Shown in pieces: positions 1 to 6,366 of a stretch of 10,142 nucleotides of DNA (its first letter is position 1; every line of letters begins with the position of its first letter). The position numbers and the translations under genes are program-made. Below the pieces are notes generated by a model. The model did not search any database and had not been told where the DNA came from. It saw only the letters and a program-made list of their open reading frames with translations. The stretch lies in NCBI GenBank assembly GCA_036252795.1, contig DASYHY010000010.1:1-10142 (forward strand). The letters are read 5' to 3'. This DNA is from Aurantimonas sp036252795. Lineage in GTDB: Bacteria; Pseudomonadota; Alphaproteobacteria; Rhizobiales; Rhizobiaceae.

Positions 1-1
1 C

Positions 2-1021
2 GACATCGACGGCGCAGCGAGCCCTCCCGCGGCGCTGACTCTCTTCGGCCATTACCTGGAATGGAACGAGTTGGCGGCCGCGCGCAGCGGGGGACGGTTC
101 CACCATGCATGGCTGCTGCAGGGGCCGAACGGCATCGGCAAGGCCACCGCCGCTTTCGCCTTCGCCCGGACGATCCTCGGCGCACGGCAGGAGGAAGGCG
201 GCGGCGCGACGATGTCCTTTCCCGCCGACGATCCGGTCGTGCGGCAGATCGCCCAGGGCGTTCATCCCGGCCTGATCCACATCGTGCGCCCCGCCAACGA
301 GCGAACCGGCGGCTTCCGAACCCAGATCACCGTGGATGAAGTACGCCGACTAAACAAATTCTTTCACGCTACCGCTTCCGGCTCGGGCTGGCGCGTCGCG
401 CTGATCGACCCGGCGGACGACATGAACCGCAGCGCCGCCAACGCGCTCCTGAAGATCCTGGAAGAGCCGCCGCCGCGCTCGACTTTCCTGATCACCAGCC
501 ATGCGCCGGGGCGTCTCCTGCCGACGATCCGGTCCCGCTGCCGGCTGCTGCGTTTCGACCCGCTCGAGGCGCAGGACCTGGCCGCGGCGGTCGGTGCCAG
601 TAGACCGGGAACGGATGCCGAAGCCGTCGCTGCGGCCGTGCCGCTTGCGGAAGGCAGCGTGCGGCGGGCGCTGATGCTCATCGCCAGCGGCGGGATCGAG
701 ATCAACCAGACGCTGGCGACGCTCCTCGCGGCGGATCGGCCGGACTGGAACGCGATCCACGCGCTGGCGGACGCGCTGACGCTGAAAGGGCGGGAAGCTG
801 CCTACGATCTCCTTCTGGCCGCCTTGCTGTCGGCGGTCGCCGCCGCGAGCGAGGCGCGCCTCGAGGCCGGCGACGGGGAGGGGGCCGCGATGCTGGCGGC
901 GCTGTGGCAGGCGGAATCGGTTAGGCTGCGCGAGGCCGCGGCGTACAATCTGGACCGCAAGCAGACCCTGCTGACGCTCTTCGACGGCTTCTACGCCGAG
1001 CGTGCCCTCCGCGCCGCCTGA
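2..1021 (+). CDS. holB: DNA polymerase III delta prime subunit, 5'-truncated by window edge
   Basis: This is the clamp-loader AAA+ subunit that, with tau/gamma and delta, loads the beta sliding clamp during replication. The frame is open to the left edge, and the residues before the TTG at 71 (LTLFGHYLEWNELAAARSG) match the usual start of the alphaproteobacterial protein, so the gene begins outside the window and the TTG is internal. Numbering from position 2: a P-loop-like GPNGIGKA at about 41-48, the conserved NALLKILEEPPP segment, and the SRC motif at 178-180 (sensor/arginine-finger region), followed by a helical C-terminal part. The four-cysteine zinc module of E. coli delta prime is absent; the segment reading FPADDPVVRQIAQGVHPGL takes its place, which I recall as usual in alphaproteobacteria. 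Thymidylate kinase (tmk) often lies just upstream in this group, but that is inference here. Confidence 0.93.
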   Translation, partial: DIDGAASPPAALTLFGHYLEWNELAAARSGGRFHHAWLLQGPNGIGKATAAFAFARTILGARQEEGGGATMSFPADDPVVRQIAQGVHPGLIHIVRPANERTGGFRTQITVDEVRRLNKFFHATASGSGWRVALIDPADDMNRSAANALLKILEEPPPRSTFLITSHAPGRLLPTIRSRCRLLRFDPLEAQDLAAAVGASRPGTDAEAVAAAVPLAEGSVRRALMLIASGGIEINQTLATLLAADRPDWNAIHALADALTLKGREAAYDLLLAALLSAVAAASEARLEAGDGEGAAMLAALWQAESVRLREAAAYNLDRKQTLLTLFDGFYAERALRAA

Positions 1022-1080
1022 ATGGCAGGCACGAGAGGAAACGGGCGCTGATTGAGCAGCCCGGCCATATGCTCTATGTC

Positions 1081-1095
1081 GGCGGGAATGCCGCC
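1081..1095 (+). other. Small inverted repeat in the holB-metG spacer
   Basis: GGCGG-GAATG-CCGCC is a perfect 5-bp stem with a 5-base loop, 20 bases before the metG start. It lies in the 94-base holB-metG spacer, where I see no convincing promoter, strong Shine-Dalgarno or T-run. A chance hairpin in GC-rich DNA is quite possible. Confidence 0.25.
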
Positions 1096-1115
1096 TCACG
1101 CTCGATGAAAGCCCG

Positions 1116-2663
1116 ATGGCCGAACGCTTCTATCTGACGACACCGATCTTCTACCCGAACGGCGCGCCGCATATCGGCCATGCCTATACGGCTATCGCCA
1201 CCGACGTTCTCGCCCGCTTCAAGCGGCTCGACGGCTATGACGTCTTCTTCCTGTCCGGCACGGACGAGCACGGGCAGAAGATGCAGCAGACCGCCGAGAA
1301 GGAGGGTGTGACGCCGCTGGAACTGGCCGACCGGAACGCCGCTGTCTTCCAGCGGATGCTGGCATCGCTGAACTGCTCGAACGACGACTTCATCCGGACC
1401 ACCGAAGCCCGCCATGCCGAAGCCTCCGCCGCGATCTGGAAGCGGATGGAAGCCGCCGGCGACATCTATCTCGATCACTACAAGGGCTGGTACTCCGTCC
1501 GCCAGGAGGCCTATTTCGACGAGTCCGAGACGACTGTCGGCGAGGACGGGGTGCGCCGGGAGCCGCTCGGTTCGCCCGTGGAATGGAACGAGGAAGCCAG
1601 CTACTTCTTCAAGCTGTCGGCCTTCGCCGACCGGCTTCTCGCTCATTTCGAGGCCAACCCGGATTTCATCGGCCCGGCCGAGCGACGCAACGAGGTGCTG
1701 TCCTTCGTCCGTTCCGGCCTGAAGGACCTGTCGATCTCGCGCACGACCTTCGACTGGGGCATTCCCGTTCCGGGCGACGAGAAGCATGTGATGTACGTGT
1801 GGGTGGATGCCCTCACCAATTACCTGACGGCGACCGGCTTCCCCGGGGAGGGCGATCGCACCGCCTTCTGGCCCGCCGATCTGCACGTCATCGGCAAGGA
1901 CATCGTCCGCTTCCATACGGTCTACTGGCCGGCCTTCCTGATGTCGGCGGGCCTGCCGCTGCCGCGCCGGGTGTTCGCGCACGGCTTCCTGTTCAACCGC
2001 GGGGAGAAGATGTCGAAGTCGGTCGGCAACGTCATCGACCCGTTTGCGCTCATCGACGTCTATGGGCTGGACCGGCTGCGCTATTTCCTGCTTCGCGAGG
2101 TCCCTTTCGGACAGGACGGCAACTATTCGCATGAGGCCATCGTCAACCGCACGAACTCCGAGCTCGCCAATGACCTCGGCAATCTCGCCCAGCGCTCGCT
2201 GTCGATGATCGCCAAGAACTGCGACGGCAAGGTTCCGCTGCCTCACGGTCTGAGCGAACAGGACGAGGCGATCCTGGCTGCGGCGAAGGATCTGCTGCCC
2301 AAGGCGCGGGAAGCGATCGACCGCCAAGAACTGCATGGCGTCCTTGCCGCGATCATCGGCGTGGTCAGTGAAGCCAACCGCTACTTCGCGGGGCAGGAGC
2401 CCTGGGCGCTGCGCAAGACCGATCCCGTTCGGATGGCCACCGTCCTCTACGTGACGGCCGAAGTGATCCGCCGCGTCGGGATCCTCCTGCAGCCCTTCGT
2501 GCCGGAGAGCGCCGGCAAGCTGCTCGACGCGCTCGGCATCGAGTCCGACGCCCGCAGCTTCACCGAACTGACACCCGACGTGACGCTGCGGCCGGAGATG
2601 CCCCTGCCGGCACCGCAACCGGTGTTTCCGCGCTTCGTCGAACAGGAAGCCGAGTCCCGTTGA
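1116..2663 (+). CDS. metG: Methionyl-tRNA synthetase
   Basis: This enzyme charges tRNA-Met with methionine in the cytoplasm (class I aminoacyl-tRNA synthetase). It has 515 residues. The HIGH signature is at 19-22 (PHIGH), followed by FLSGTDEHGQKM, and KMSKS is at 298-302. An anticodon-binding helical region follows, with YFAGQEPWALRK as a recognisable block. The connective-peptide insert (WYSVRQEAYFDESET) has no CxxC knuckles, so this is the metal-free subtype rather than the zinc-binding E. coli subtype. The C-terminal Trbp111-like tRNA-binding domain is also missing, and the protein ends soon after the anticodon domain. The ATG at 1116 gives the canonical MAERFYLTTPIFYPNG start; the Shine-Dalgarno upstream is weak. 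Its TGA overlaps the tatD ATG, implying translational coupling. A 533-aa antisense open frame over this gene is a high-GC shadow. Confidence 0.97.
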   Translation: MAERFYLTTPIFYPNGAPHIGHAYTAIATDVLARFKRLDGYDVFFLSGTDEHGQKMQQTAEKEGVTPLELADRNAAVFQRMLASLNCSNDDFIRTTEARHAEASAAIWKRMEAAGDIYLDHYKGWYSVRQEAYFDESETTVGEDGVRREPLGSPVEWNEEASYFFKLSAFADRLLAHFEANPDFIGPAERRNEVLSFVRSGLKDLSISRTTFDWGIPVPGDEKHVMYVWVDALTNYLTATGFPGEGDRTAFWPADLHVIGKDIVRFHTVYWPAFLMSAGLPLPRRVFAHGFLFNRGEKMSKSVGNVIDPFALIDVYGLDRLRYFLLREVPFGQDGNYSHEAIVNRTNSELANDLGNLAQRSLSMIAKNCDGKVPLPHGLSEQDEAILAAAKDLLPKAREAIDRQELHGVLAAIIGVVSEANRYFAGQEPWALRKTDPVRMATVLYVTAEVIRRVGILLQPFVPESAGKLLDALGIESDARSFTELTPDVTLRPEMPLPAPQPVFPRFVEQEAESR

Positions 2664-3463
2664 TGGCTTCGCCATTCCTCGTCGACAGCCACTGCCATCT
2701 CGATTTCCCGGACTTCGAGGCGGAGCTGGATGCCGTGCTGGCGCGGGCTCGCGGCGAAGGCGTCGGCTTGATGGTGACGATCTCGACCTATGTCTCGCGG
2801 ATCGACCGGCTGAAGGCGATCGCGCGGGACCATGCGGAAATCTTCGCTTCGGTCGGGACGCATCCTCACAACGCGGCGCTCGAACCGGACACCACGGCAG
2901 AGACGCTGGTCCGGCTTAGCCAGGACGAGAAGATCGTCGCGATCGGCGAGGCAGGACTCGACTATTTCTACGACAAGGCGCCGCGCGACGTGCAGGAGAA
3001 GGTTTTCCGCACGCATATCGCCGCCGCCCGCGAAACCCGCCTGCCGCTGGTGATCCACTCGCGGGACGCCGACGCCGACATGATCCGCATCCTAGAGGAC
3101 GAGAGCGGGAAGGGGACCTTCCCCTTCATCCTGCACTGCTTCTCGGCCGGGCGGGCGCTGGCGGAGACCGGCGTCGCCCTGGGTGGGCACGTCTCCTTCT
3201 CCGGCATCCTCGCTTTCAAGAACTCCGAGGAGATCCGGGCCATTGCGGCGGACGTGCCGATGGAGCGACTGCTGGTGGAGACCGACGCGCCGTATCTCGC
3301 GCCACCGCCGTATCGCGGCAAGCGCAACGAGCCGGCTTACGTCCGCCACACGGCGGAGGTCCTGGCGCAGACGAAAGGCGTCACGCTGGCGGAGATCGCC
3401 AGGATGACCTCGGATAATTTCTTCTCGCTCTTCACGAAGGTCCCCGATCCGCGCAGCGCGTAG
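2663..3463 (+). CDS. tatD: TatD family metal-dependent hydrolase (DNase)
   Basis: This is an amidohydrolase-superfamily TIM-barrel enzyme. Characterised TatD proteins are magnesium-dependent 3'-5' DNases linked to DNA repair or turnover. It has 266 residues. Metal ligands follow the family pattern: HxH at H10/H12 (DSHCHLDF), E96 (GEAGLDY), H132 (IHSRDA), H158 (LHCFSA) and D208 (VETDAPYLAP). The usual HCFSG reads HCFSA here, a mild substitution. I chose the ATG at 2663 because it overlaps the metG stop (TGATG) and gives the usual short N-terminus; an in-frame TTG at 2660 adds one residue. An AGGAAG at 2643-2648 is a rather distant Shine-Dalgarno. The overlap puts it in one operon with metG. 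The role is inferred from the family; TatD paralogues (YcfH, YjjV types) cannot be told apart here, and YcfH-type proteins also sit beside holB in E. coli. Confidence 0.94.
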   Translation: MASPFLVDSHCHLDFPDFEAELDAVLARARGEGVGLMVTISTYVSRIDRLKAIARDHAEIFASVGTHPHNAALEPDTTAETLVRLSQDEKIVAIGEAGLDYFYDKAPRDVQEKVFRTHIAAARETRLPLVIHSRDADADMIRILEDESGKGTFPFILHCFSAGRALAETGVALGGHVSFSGILAFKNSEEIRAIAADVPMERLLVETDAPYLAPPPYRGKRNEPAYVRHTAEVLAQTKGVTLAEIARMTSDNFFSLFTKVPDPRSA

Positions 3464-3529
3464 ATCGGCAGGTCAGAAGGACACCGGCAATGGCAGCTGA
3501 GAGCCGGCAACGCGTCATCGCTGCGGCAG

Positions 3530-3551
3530 CAGCCGGCTTCGCGGCCGGTTG
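3530..3551 (+). other. Hairpin between tatD and the MBL-fold gene
   Basis: CAGCCGGC (3530-3537) and GCCGGTTG (3544-3551) form an 8-bp stem with one G-T wobble around the 6-base loop TTCGCG. It lies about 70 bases after the tatD stop and 30 before the next start. No T-run follows, so it is not a canonical intrinsic terminator. It could be an attenuator, an mRNA-processing site or chance. Confidence 0.35.
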
Positions 3552-3580
3552 ACCCGGTCGGGCTCCCGGTCTTGAGCGAC

Positions 3581-4381
3581 ATGTTACGCCTGACGATCCT
3601 GGGTTGCGCGTCGTCGCCGGGCGTTCCGCGCATCAATGGCGACTGGGGTGCCTGTGATCCAGCCAATCCGAAGAACCGTCGTAGCCGCGCCGGCGCGCTG
3701 ATCGAGCGCATCGGTACCGGCGGACGCACCACCGTGGCGATCGATTGCGGGCCGGATTTCCGCACGCAGATGCTCCAGGCCGCCGTCACGCGCCTCGATG
3801 CCGTCGTCCTGACCCATCCGCACGCCGACCACATTCATGGCATCGACGATCTGCGCGGCTACATGCTCGCGCAGCGGAGCAGGATCCCCGTCTATGCGGA
3901 CGATCCCACCTACGCCCGCGTCTTCGAGGCGTTCCGCTACTGCTTCGAGACGCCCGCCGGCAGCAACTATCCGCCGATCGCGCGACATGTCCGGATCAAT
4001 GCAGGCACAGCCTTCGTGATCGAGGGCGCGGGCGGCCCGCTGGAAATTCTGCCGATCCGCCTGCAGCACGGCTCGATCGGCTCACTCGGATTTCGGATCG
4101 GCCCCATCGCGTATTGCAGCGACGTCAGCGACTTCCCGGAGGCAGCGGTCTCGGCGCTGAGCGGCGTGAGCCACATCGTCGTGGACGCCCTCCAGTACAA
4201 GCCGCATCCCAGCCATCTGACGGTCGATCAGGCACTCGGCTGGATCGCGCGCTTCAGTGCCGAAAGCGCCAGCTTGACCCACATGCATACGCCGCTCGAC
4301 TACGACACGCTCTGCCGGGAACTACCGCCGCATGTGCGTCCGGCGCATGATGGCCTGGTCATCGAGCGAGCGGTCGAGTGA
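3581..4381 (+). CDS. PhnP-like MBL-fold metallo-hydrolase (putative phosphodiesterase)
   Basis: This is a metallo-beta-lactamase-fold hydrolase of the RNase Z/PhnP-like branch, 266 residues. The N-terminus TILGCASSPGVPRINGDWG followed by CDPANPKNRRSR is characteristic of the branch. The metal motif HxHxDH is H79, H81, D83, H84 (THPHADH); further likely ligands are H163 (LQHGS), D181 (YCSDVSD) and H234 or H236 (LTHMHTPLDY). E. coli PhnP cleaves cyclic phosphodiesters in phosphonate breakdown, but no phn genes are visible here, so I give no symbol. The substrate is unknown; a nucleotide or RNA phosphodiester is a reasonable guess. I chose the ATG at 3581 because GAG at 3575-3577 gives a weak Shine-Dalgarno; a TTG at 3572 would add three residues. 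The 117-base gap after tatD contains a hairpin. In many alphaproteobacteria this gene follows metG-tatD, as here. Confidence 0.88.
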   Translation: MLRLTILGCASSPGVPRINGDWGACDPANPKNRRSRAGALIERIGTGGRTTVAIDCGPDFRTQMLQAAVTRLDAVVLTHPHADHIHGIDDLRGYMLAQRSRIPVYADDPTYARVFEAFRYCFETPAGSNYPPIARHVRINAGTAFVIEGAGGPLEILPIRLQHGSIGSLGFRIGPIAYCSDVSDFPEAAVSALSGVSHIVVDALQYKPHPSHLTVDQALGWIARFSAESASLTHMHTPLDYDTLCRELPPHVRPAHDGLVIERAVE

Positions 4382-4454
4382 TCAGGCGCCGGGGACATCG
4401 CGCGACAAGGCGTGACCGTAAGCCATTCCAGCCTCTGGTTCATCGCGTTGGTTC

Positions 4455-4470
4455 CATAATCTATCTTATG
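4455..4470 (+). promoter_or_regulatory. AT-rich patch with dyad, candidate mazG control region
   Basis: The 207-base spacer 4382-4588 holds no gene I can support. Within it, 4451-4480 is 20/30 A/T, unlike its GC-rich surroundings. It contains the dyad CATAA-TCTATC-TTATG (4455-4470). CATAAT at 4455-4460 matches the -10 consensus TATAAT at 5 of 6 positions, but I see no good -35 at 16-18 bases. A promoter for mazG, possibly with an operator, is plausible but not shown. Confidence 0.3.
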
Positions 4471-4576
4471 CCACTTTGATTGGTGGGCGCGTGGGTGGCC
4501 CGTCGTGGAAGCCGGGTTATCCTCAAGCCCTTCCCCCGTCGCCAGTTCGCGGCTATGCGGGACGCGCCGCCGTCGC

Positions 4577-4582
4577 AAGGAG
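4577..4582 (+). promoter_or_regulatory. Ribosome binding site of mazG
   Basis: AAGGAG lies 6 bases before the ATG at 4589. It decides the start: the in-frame ATG at 4583 directly abuts it (spacing 0), and a GTG at 4505 would add 28 low-complexity residues unlike the family. Confidence 0.8.
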
Positions 4583-4588
4583 ATGCTC

Positions 4589-5440
4589 ATGACGCCCTCT
4601 CGCGAGATCGCGCGCCTGATCGAGATCATGGCCGCGCTGCGCCATCCGGTTACCGGCTGCCCGTGGGATCTCGAGCAGGATTTCTCGACGATCGCCCCTT
4701 ACACGGTCGAGGAAGCATATGAGGTCGCCGATGCGATCGAGCGCAACGACATGGTCGATCTGCGCGAGGAACTGGGCGATCTGCTGCTGCAGGTCGTCTA
4801 TCACGCCCAACTCGCCGCCGAGGCCGGCAGCTTCGATTTCGCTGATGTCGTCGAGGGCGTCACACGCAAGATGATCCGTCGCCATCCGCATGTCTTCGGC
4901 GATGCCGAGGCACGTTCGGCGGGCTCGGCACAGCTGCACTGGGAACGCATCAAGGCCGAGGAACGCGCCGAGAAAGCCGCGCTTCGCCAGGCACCGGGAA
5001 GCTCCGAGGCAGCTGCGGACGATGCCGGCACAGCCGGCCGGCTCCACGGCGTGTCGACGGCCTTCCCGGCACTGACCCTGGCTCTGAAGGTTCAGAAACA
5101 GGCGGCGGAAGTCGGCTTCGACTGGGACAGCGCCGAGCCGATCATCGCCAAGATCGATGAAGAGCTGGCGGAACTGGCAGAAGCCGTCGATGCCGGAAAC
5201 GCCGATGCCAGCGAGGCCGAACTGGGAGATCTGCTGTTCAGCGTGGTCAATCTCGCCCGCTTCCACCGGATCGATCCCGAGGTTGCATTGCGGCGGTGCG
5301 TCCTGAAGTTCCGGGACCGCTTCGGCTTCATCGAAACCGAGATCGCCGCCGGCGGCCGCACGCTGGAAGAGGCAAGCCTCGAGGAGATGGAAGCGCTATG
5401 GGTTGCGGCGAAGACGAGGCCGGCCAGCGCGGCCGGCTAG
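4589..5440 (+). CDS. mazG: Nucleoside triphosphate pyrophosphohydrolase MazG
   Basis: MazG hydrolyses (d)NTPs to the monophosphate and pyrophosphate. In E. coli it is tied to nucleotide-pool cleaning and to lowering ppGpp. It has 283 residues (E. coli is about 263) and contains two MazG domains. The N-terminal domain has CPWDLEQDF, then metal-binding acids E41, E42 and E45 (EEAYE) and E61/D64 (EELGD). The C-terminal, normally more active, domain has E191, E192, E195 (DEELAE) and E211/D214 (AELGD). The linker is rich in Ala/Glu (about residues 115-150) and ends at the conserved PALTLALKVQKQAAEVGFDW. Both catalytic sets are intact. The start at 4589 is set by AAGGAG. It is convergent with sufA, with four bases between the stop codons. 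A mazEF toxin-antitoxin pair is not present, so no link to one is implied. Confidence 0.95.
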   Translation: MTPSREIARLIEIMAALRHPVTGCPWDLEQDFSTIAPYTVEEAYEVADAIERNDMVDLREELGDLLLQVVYHAQLAAEAGSFDFADVVEGVTRKMIRRHPHVFGDAEARSAGSAQLHWERIKAEERAEKAALRQAPGSSEAAADDAGTAGRLHGVSTAFPALTLALKVQKQAAEVGFDWDSAEPIIAKIDEELAELAEAVDAGNADASEAELGDLLFSVVNLARFHRIDPEVALRRCVLKFRDRFGFIETEIAAGGRTLEEASLEEMEALWVAAKTRPASAAG

Positions 5441-5457
5441 CGCTTTACCGGCCGGCC
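5418..5457. terminator. GC-rich inverted repeats at the mazG/sufA convergence, possible bidirectional terminator
   Basis: GGCCGGCC occurs at 5418-5425 and 5450-5457, with GGCCGGC at 5431-5437 between them. Two alternative perfect 7-bp stems can form: 5419-5425 with 5431-5437 (5-base loop), or 5431-5437 with 5451-5457 (13-base loop). In the second, both stop codons, mazG TAG (5438-5440) and sufA TAA (5445-5447), sit in the loop. The position suits a shared terminator, but neither strand has a T-run after the stem. Confidence 0.4.
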
Positions 5458-5816
5458 AGAGCTGCCAGATCGGCCTGCTTCAGCTCGACGGATTCCCCGC
5501 AGCCGCAAGCCGATGTCTGGTTCGGGTTGCGGAAGGTGAAGCCCGACCGCAGCACTGTTTCCTCGTAGTCCATCTCGGTCCCGAGCAGGAACAGCACGGC
5601 CTCCGGGGCGACGAAGACCCGCGCGCCGTCATGCTCGATGGCATCCTCGTTGGGCTTGGCTTCCTTGGCCAGGTCGATCGTGTATTCCATGCCCGCGCAG
5701 CCGCCCTTCTTGATGCCGACGCGAAGCCCGAGCGCGTCGCCGCCTTGGGCGGCAAGGATCGCCTTGACGCGGTCGGCGGCGGTGTCGGTCATGCTCATCA
5801 CGGTGAAGCGGCCCAT
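5445..5816 (-). CDS. sufA: A-type iron-sulfur cluster carrier (SufA/IscA/HesB family)
   Basis: This protein takes an Fe-S cluster from the SufBCD scaffold and passes it to target apoproteins. It has 123 residues, a usual length for SufA/IscA. All three conserved cysteines are present: C40 in KKGGCAGMEY and C104/C106 in the C-terminal SACGCGES. These are the cluster ligands of the family. The start at 5816 is supported by AAGGAGG (5822-5828) five bases upstream; in-frame ATGs at residues 7 and 9 lack such spacing. It is the last gene of the - strand suf cluster. It is separated from the VOC gene by 118 bases, so it may be transcribed both from the operon and on its own. The symbol follows genomic context; sequence alone does not separate SufA from IscA or ErpA. 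Confidence 0.92.
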   Translation of the reverse strand: MGRFTVMSMTDTAADRVKAILAAQGGDALGLRVGIKKGGCAGMEYTIDLAKEAKPNEDAIEHDGARVFVAPEAVLFLLGTEMDYEETVLRSGFTFRNPNQTSACGCGESVELKQADLAALAGR

Positions 5817-5821
5817 GGCGG

Positions 5822-5828
5822 CCTCCTT
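5822..5828 (-). promoter_or_regulatory. Strong ribosome binding site of sufA
   Basis: On the - strand AAGGAGG lies five bases before the ATG at 5816. It is the best Shine-Dalgarno in the - strand cluster and suggests efficient, independent initiation of sufA. Confidence 0.8.
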
Positions 5829-5835
5829 TCGGCAG

Positions 5836-5933
5836 TCTGCTCTTGACTGATGATAGCAGAAACATGGTTCTTCCGGCGAGACGCCGCAAGCTGGACGCTC
5901 CGTCCTTGCCCCGCCGCCTGCCTCCGTCGGGGC
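5836..5933 (-). other. Hairpin-rich spacer between the VOC gene and sufA
   Basis: The 118-base spacer (5817-5934) holds four short perfect inverted repeats. They are 5908-5913 with 5928-5933 (GCCCCG/CGGGGC, 14-base loop, directly after the VOC stop), 5893-5897 with 5901-5905 (GGACG/CGTCC, 3-base loop), 5874-5878 with 5882-5886 (CGGCG/CGCCG, 3-base loop) and 5836-5841 with 5855-5860 (TCTGCT/AGCAGA, 13-base loop). No T-run follows any stem in the - direction. TATCAT (- strand) is a possible -10 for sufA but lacks a matching -35. I see no clear RirA, Irr or IscR site. Confidence 0.4.
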
Positions 5934-5934
5934 G

Positions 5935-6351
5935 TCATCGAACCCAGAGTTCGCGGGTTGCGAGTTCCACCGCGTGTCCGTCCGGATCGCGGAAATAGAG
6001 GCTGTGGCCCCGCCCCTTCGGCCAGGCGATCTCGCTTTCGATCACGACCCCATGCTCCTGGATATGGCGCCGCCACGCATCGACGCTGTCGGCGGGTATG
6101 CCGAGCGCGAAGTGGAGCGGGCCATTCCCATCGTGGGGCGGGATGATGCCCCCGGGCGTCTCGATCGGATCGAGCGTCGAGGCGCGCGAGAAGAGGATCA
6201 GCACCGTTGAGTCCGGCAGGCCGAAGACGGTGATCCGCTCCTCCTCGAGGATCGCGCCCAGCCCCAGCACGTCGCGATAGAAGCGCTTGGCGCGCCCCAT
6301 GTCGTCGACATAGAGGCAGGTCTCGAGAAGCCCGGTAAGCGGAGGTGTCAT
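5935..6351 (-). CDS. VOC (glyoxalase/fosfomycin-resistance fold) family protein, function unknown
   Basis: This is a 138-residue protein made of two beta-alpha-beta-beta-beta modules of the vicinal oxygen chelate superfamily. The N-terminal strand LLETCLYVDDMGRAKRFY and the C-terminal YFRDPDGHAVELAT are typical. Likely metal-site positions are E10 (first strand; a His in many relatives), H80 (GPLHFALGI) and E129 (HAVELA). The superfamily includes glyoxalase I, extradiol dioxygenases and FosA-like thiol transferases; nothing here identifies the substrate, so I give no symbol. The ATG at 6351 lies 15 bases after the sufT stop with only a weak Shine-Dalgarno, so it is likely co-transcribed with the suf genes. 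It has no known role in Fe-S assembly and looks like an insertion into an otherwise standard sufS-sufT-sufA order. Codon use resembles that of its neighbours, so there is no sign of recent transfer. Confidence 0.85.
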   Translation of the reverse strand: MTPPLTGLLETCLYVDDMGRAKRFYRDVLGLGAILEEERITVFGLPDSTVLILFSRASTLDPIETPGGIIPPHDGNGPLHFALGIPADSVDAWRRHIQEHGVVIESEIAWPKGRGHSLYFRDPDGHAVELATRELWVR

Positions 6352-6366
6352 GGTGTGCCCGATGGC

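Noticed and set aside
71..1021. holB starting at the TTG at 71
   Set aside because: The frame is open to the window edge, and the residues before 71 match the conserved N-terminal region, so the TTG is internal.
1069..1137. 22-codon open frame from ATG 1069 overlapping the metG start, considered as a leader peptide
   Set aside because: No clear ribosome binding site, no run of Met or other regulatory codons, and no terminator/antiterminator pair.
1074..2675. 533-aa open frame antisense to metG
   Set aside because: It mirrors metG almost exactly, shows no recognisable motifs, and is the usual antisense shadow when third codon positions are G/C. metG has all its signatures.
4300..4629. 109-aa - strand open frame covering the spacer before mazG
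   Set aside because: It overlaps the 3' end of the MBL gene and the 5' end of mazG, and has no motif or Shine-Dalgarno. The spacer looks regulatory rather than coding.
4589..5440. mazG as part of a mazEF-type toxin-antitoxin module
   Set aside because: No mazE or mazF-like gene lies on either side; in this setting mazG is a stand-alone house-cleaning enzyme.
5842..5848. CTTGACT on the + strand as a -35 box
   Set aside because: It resembles the alphaproteobacterial -35, but there is no -10 at a proper distance, and transcription would run antisense into the VOC gene.
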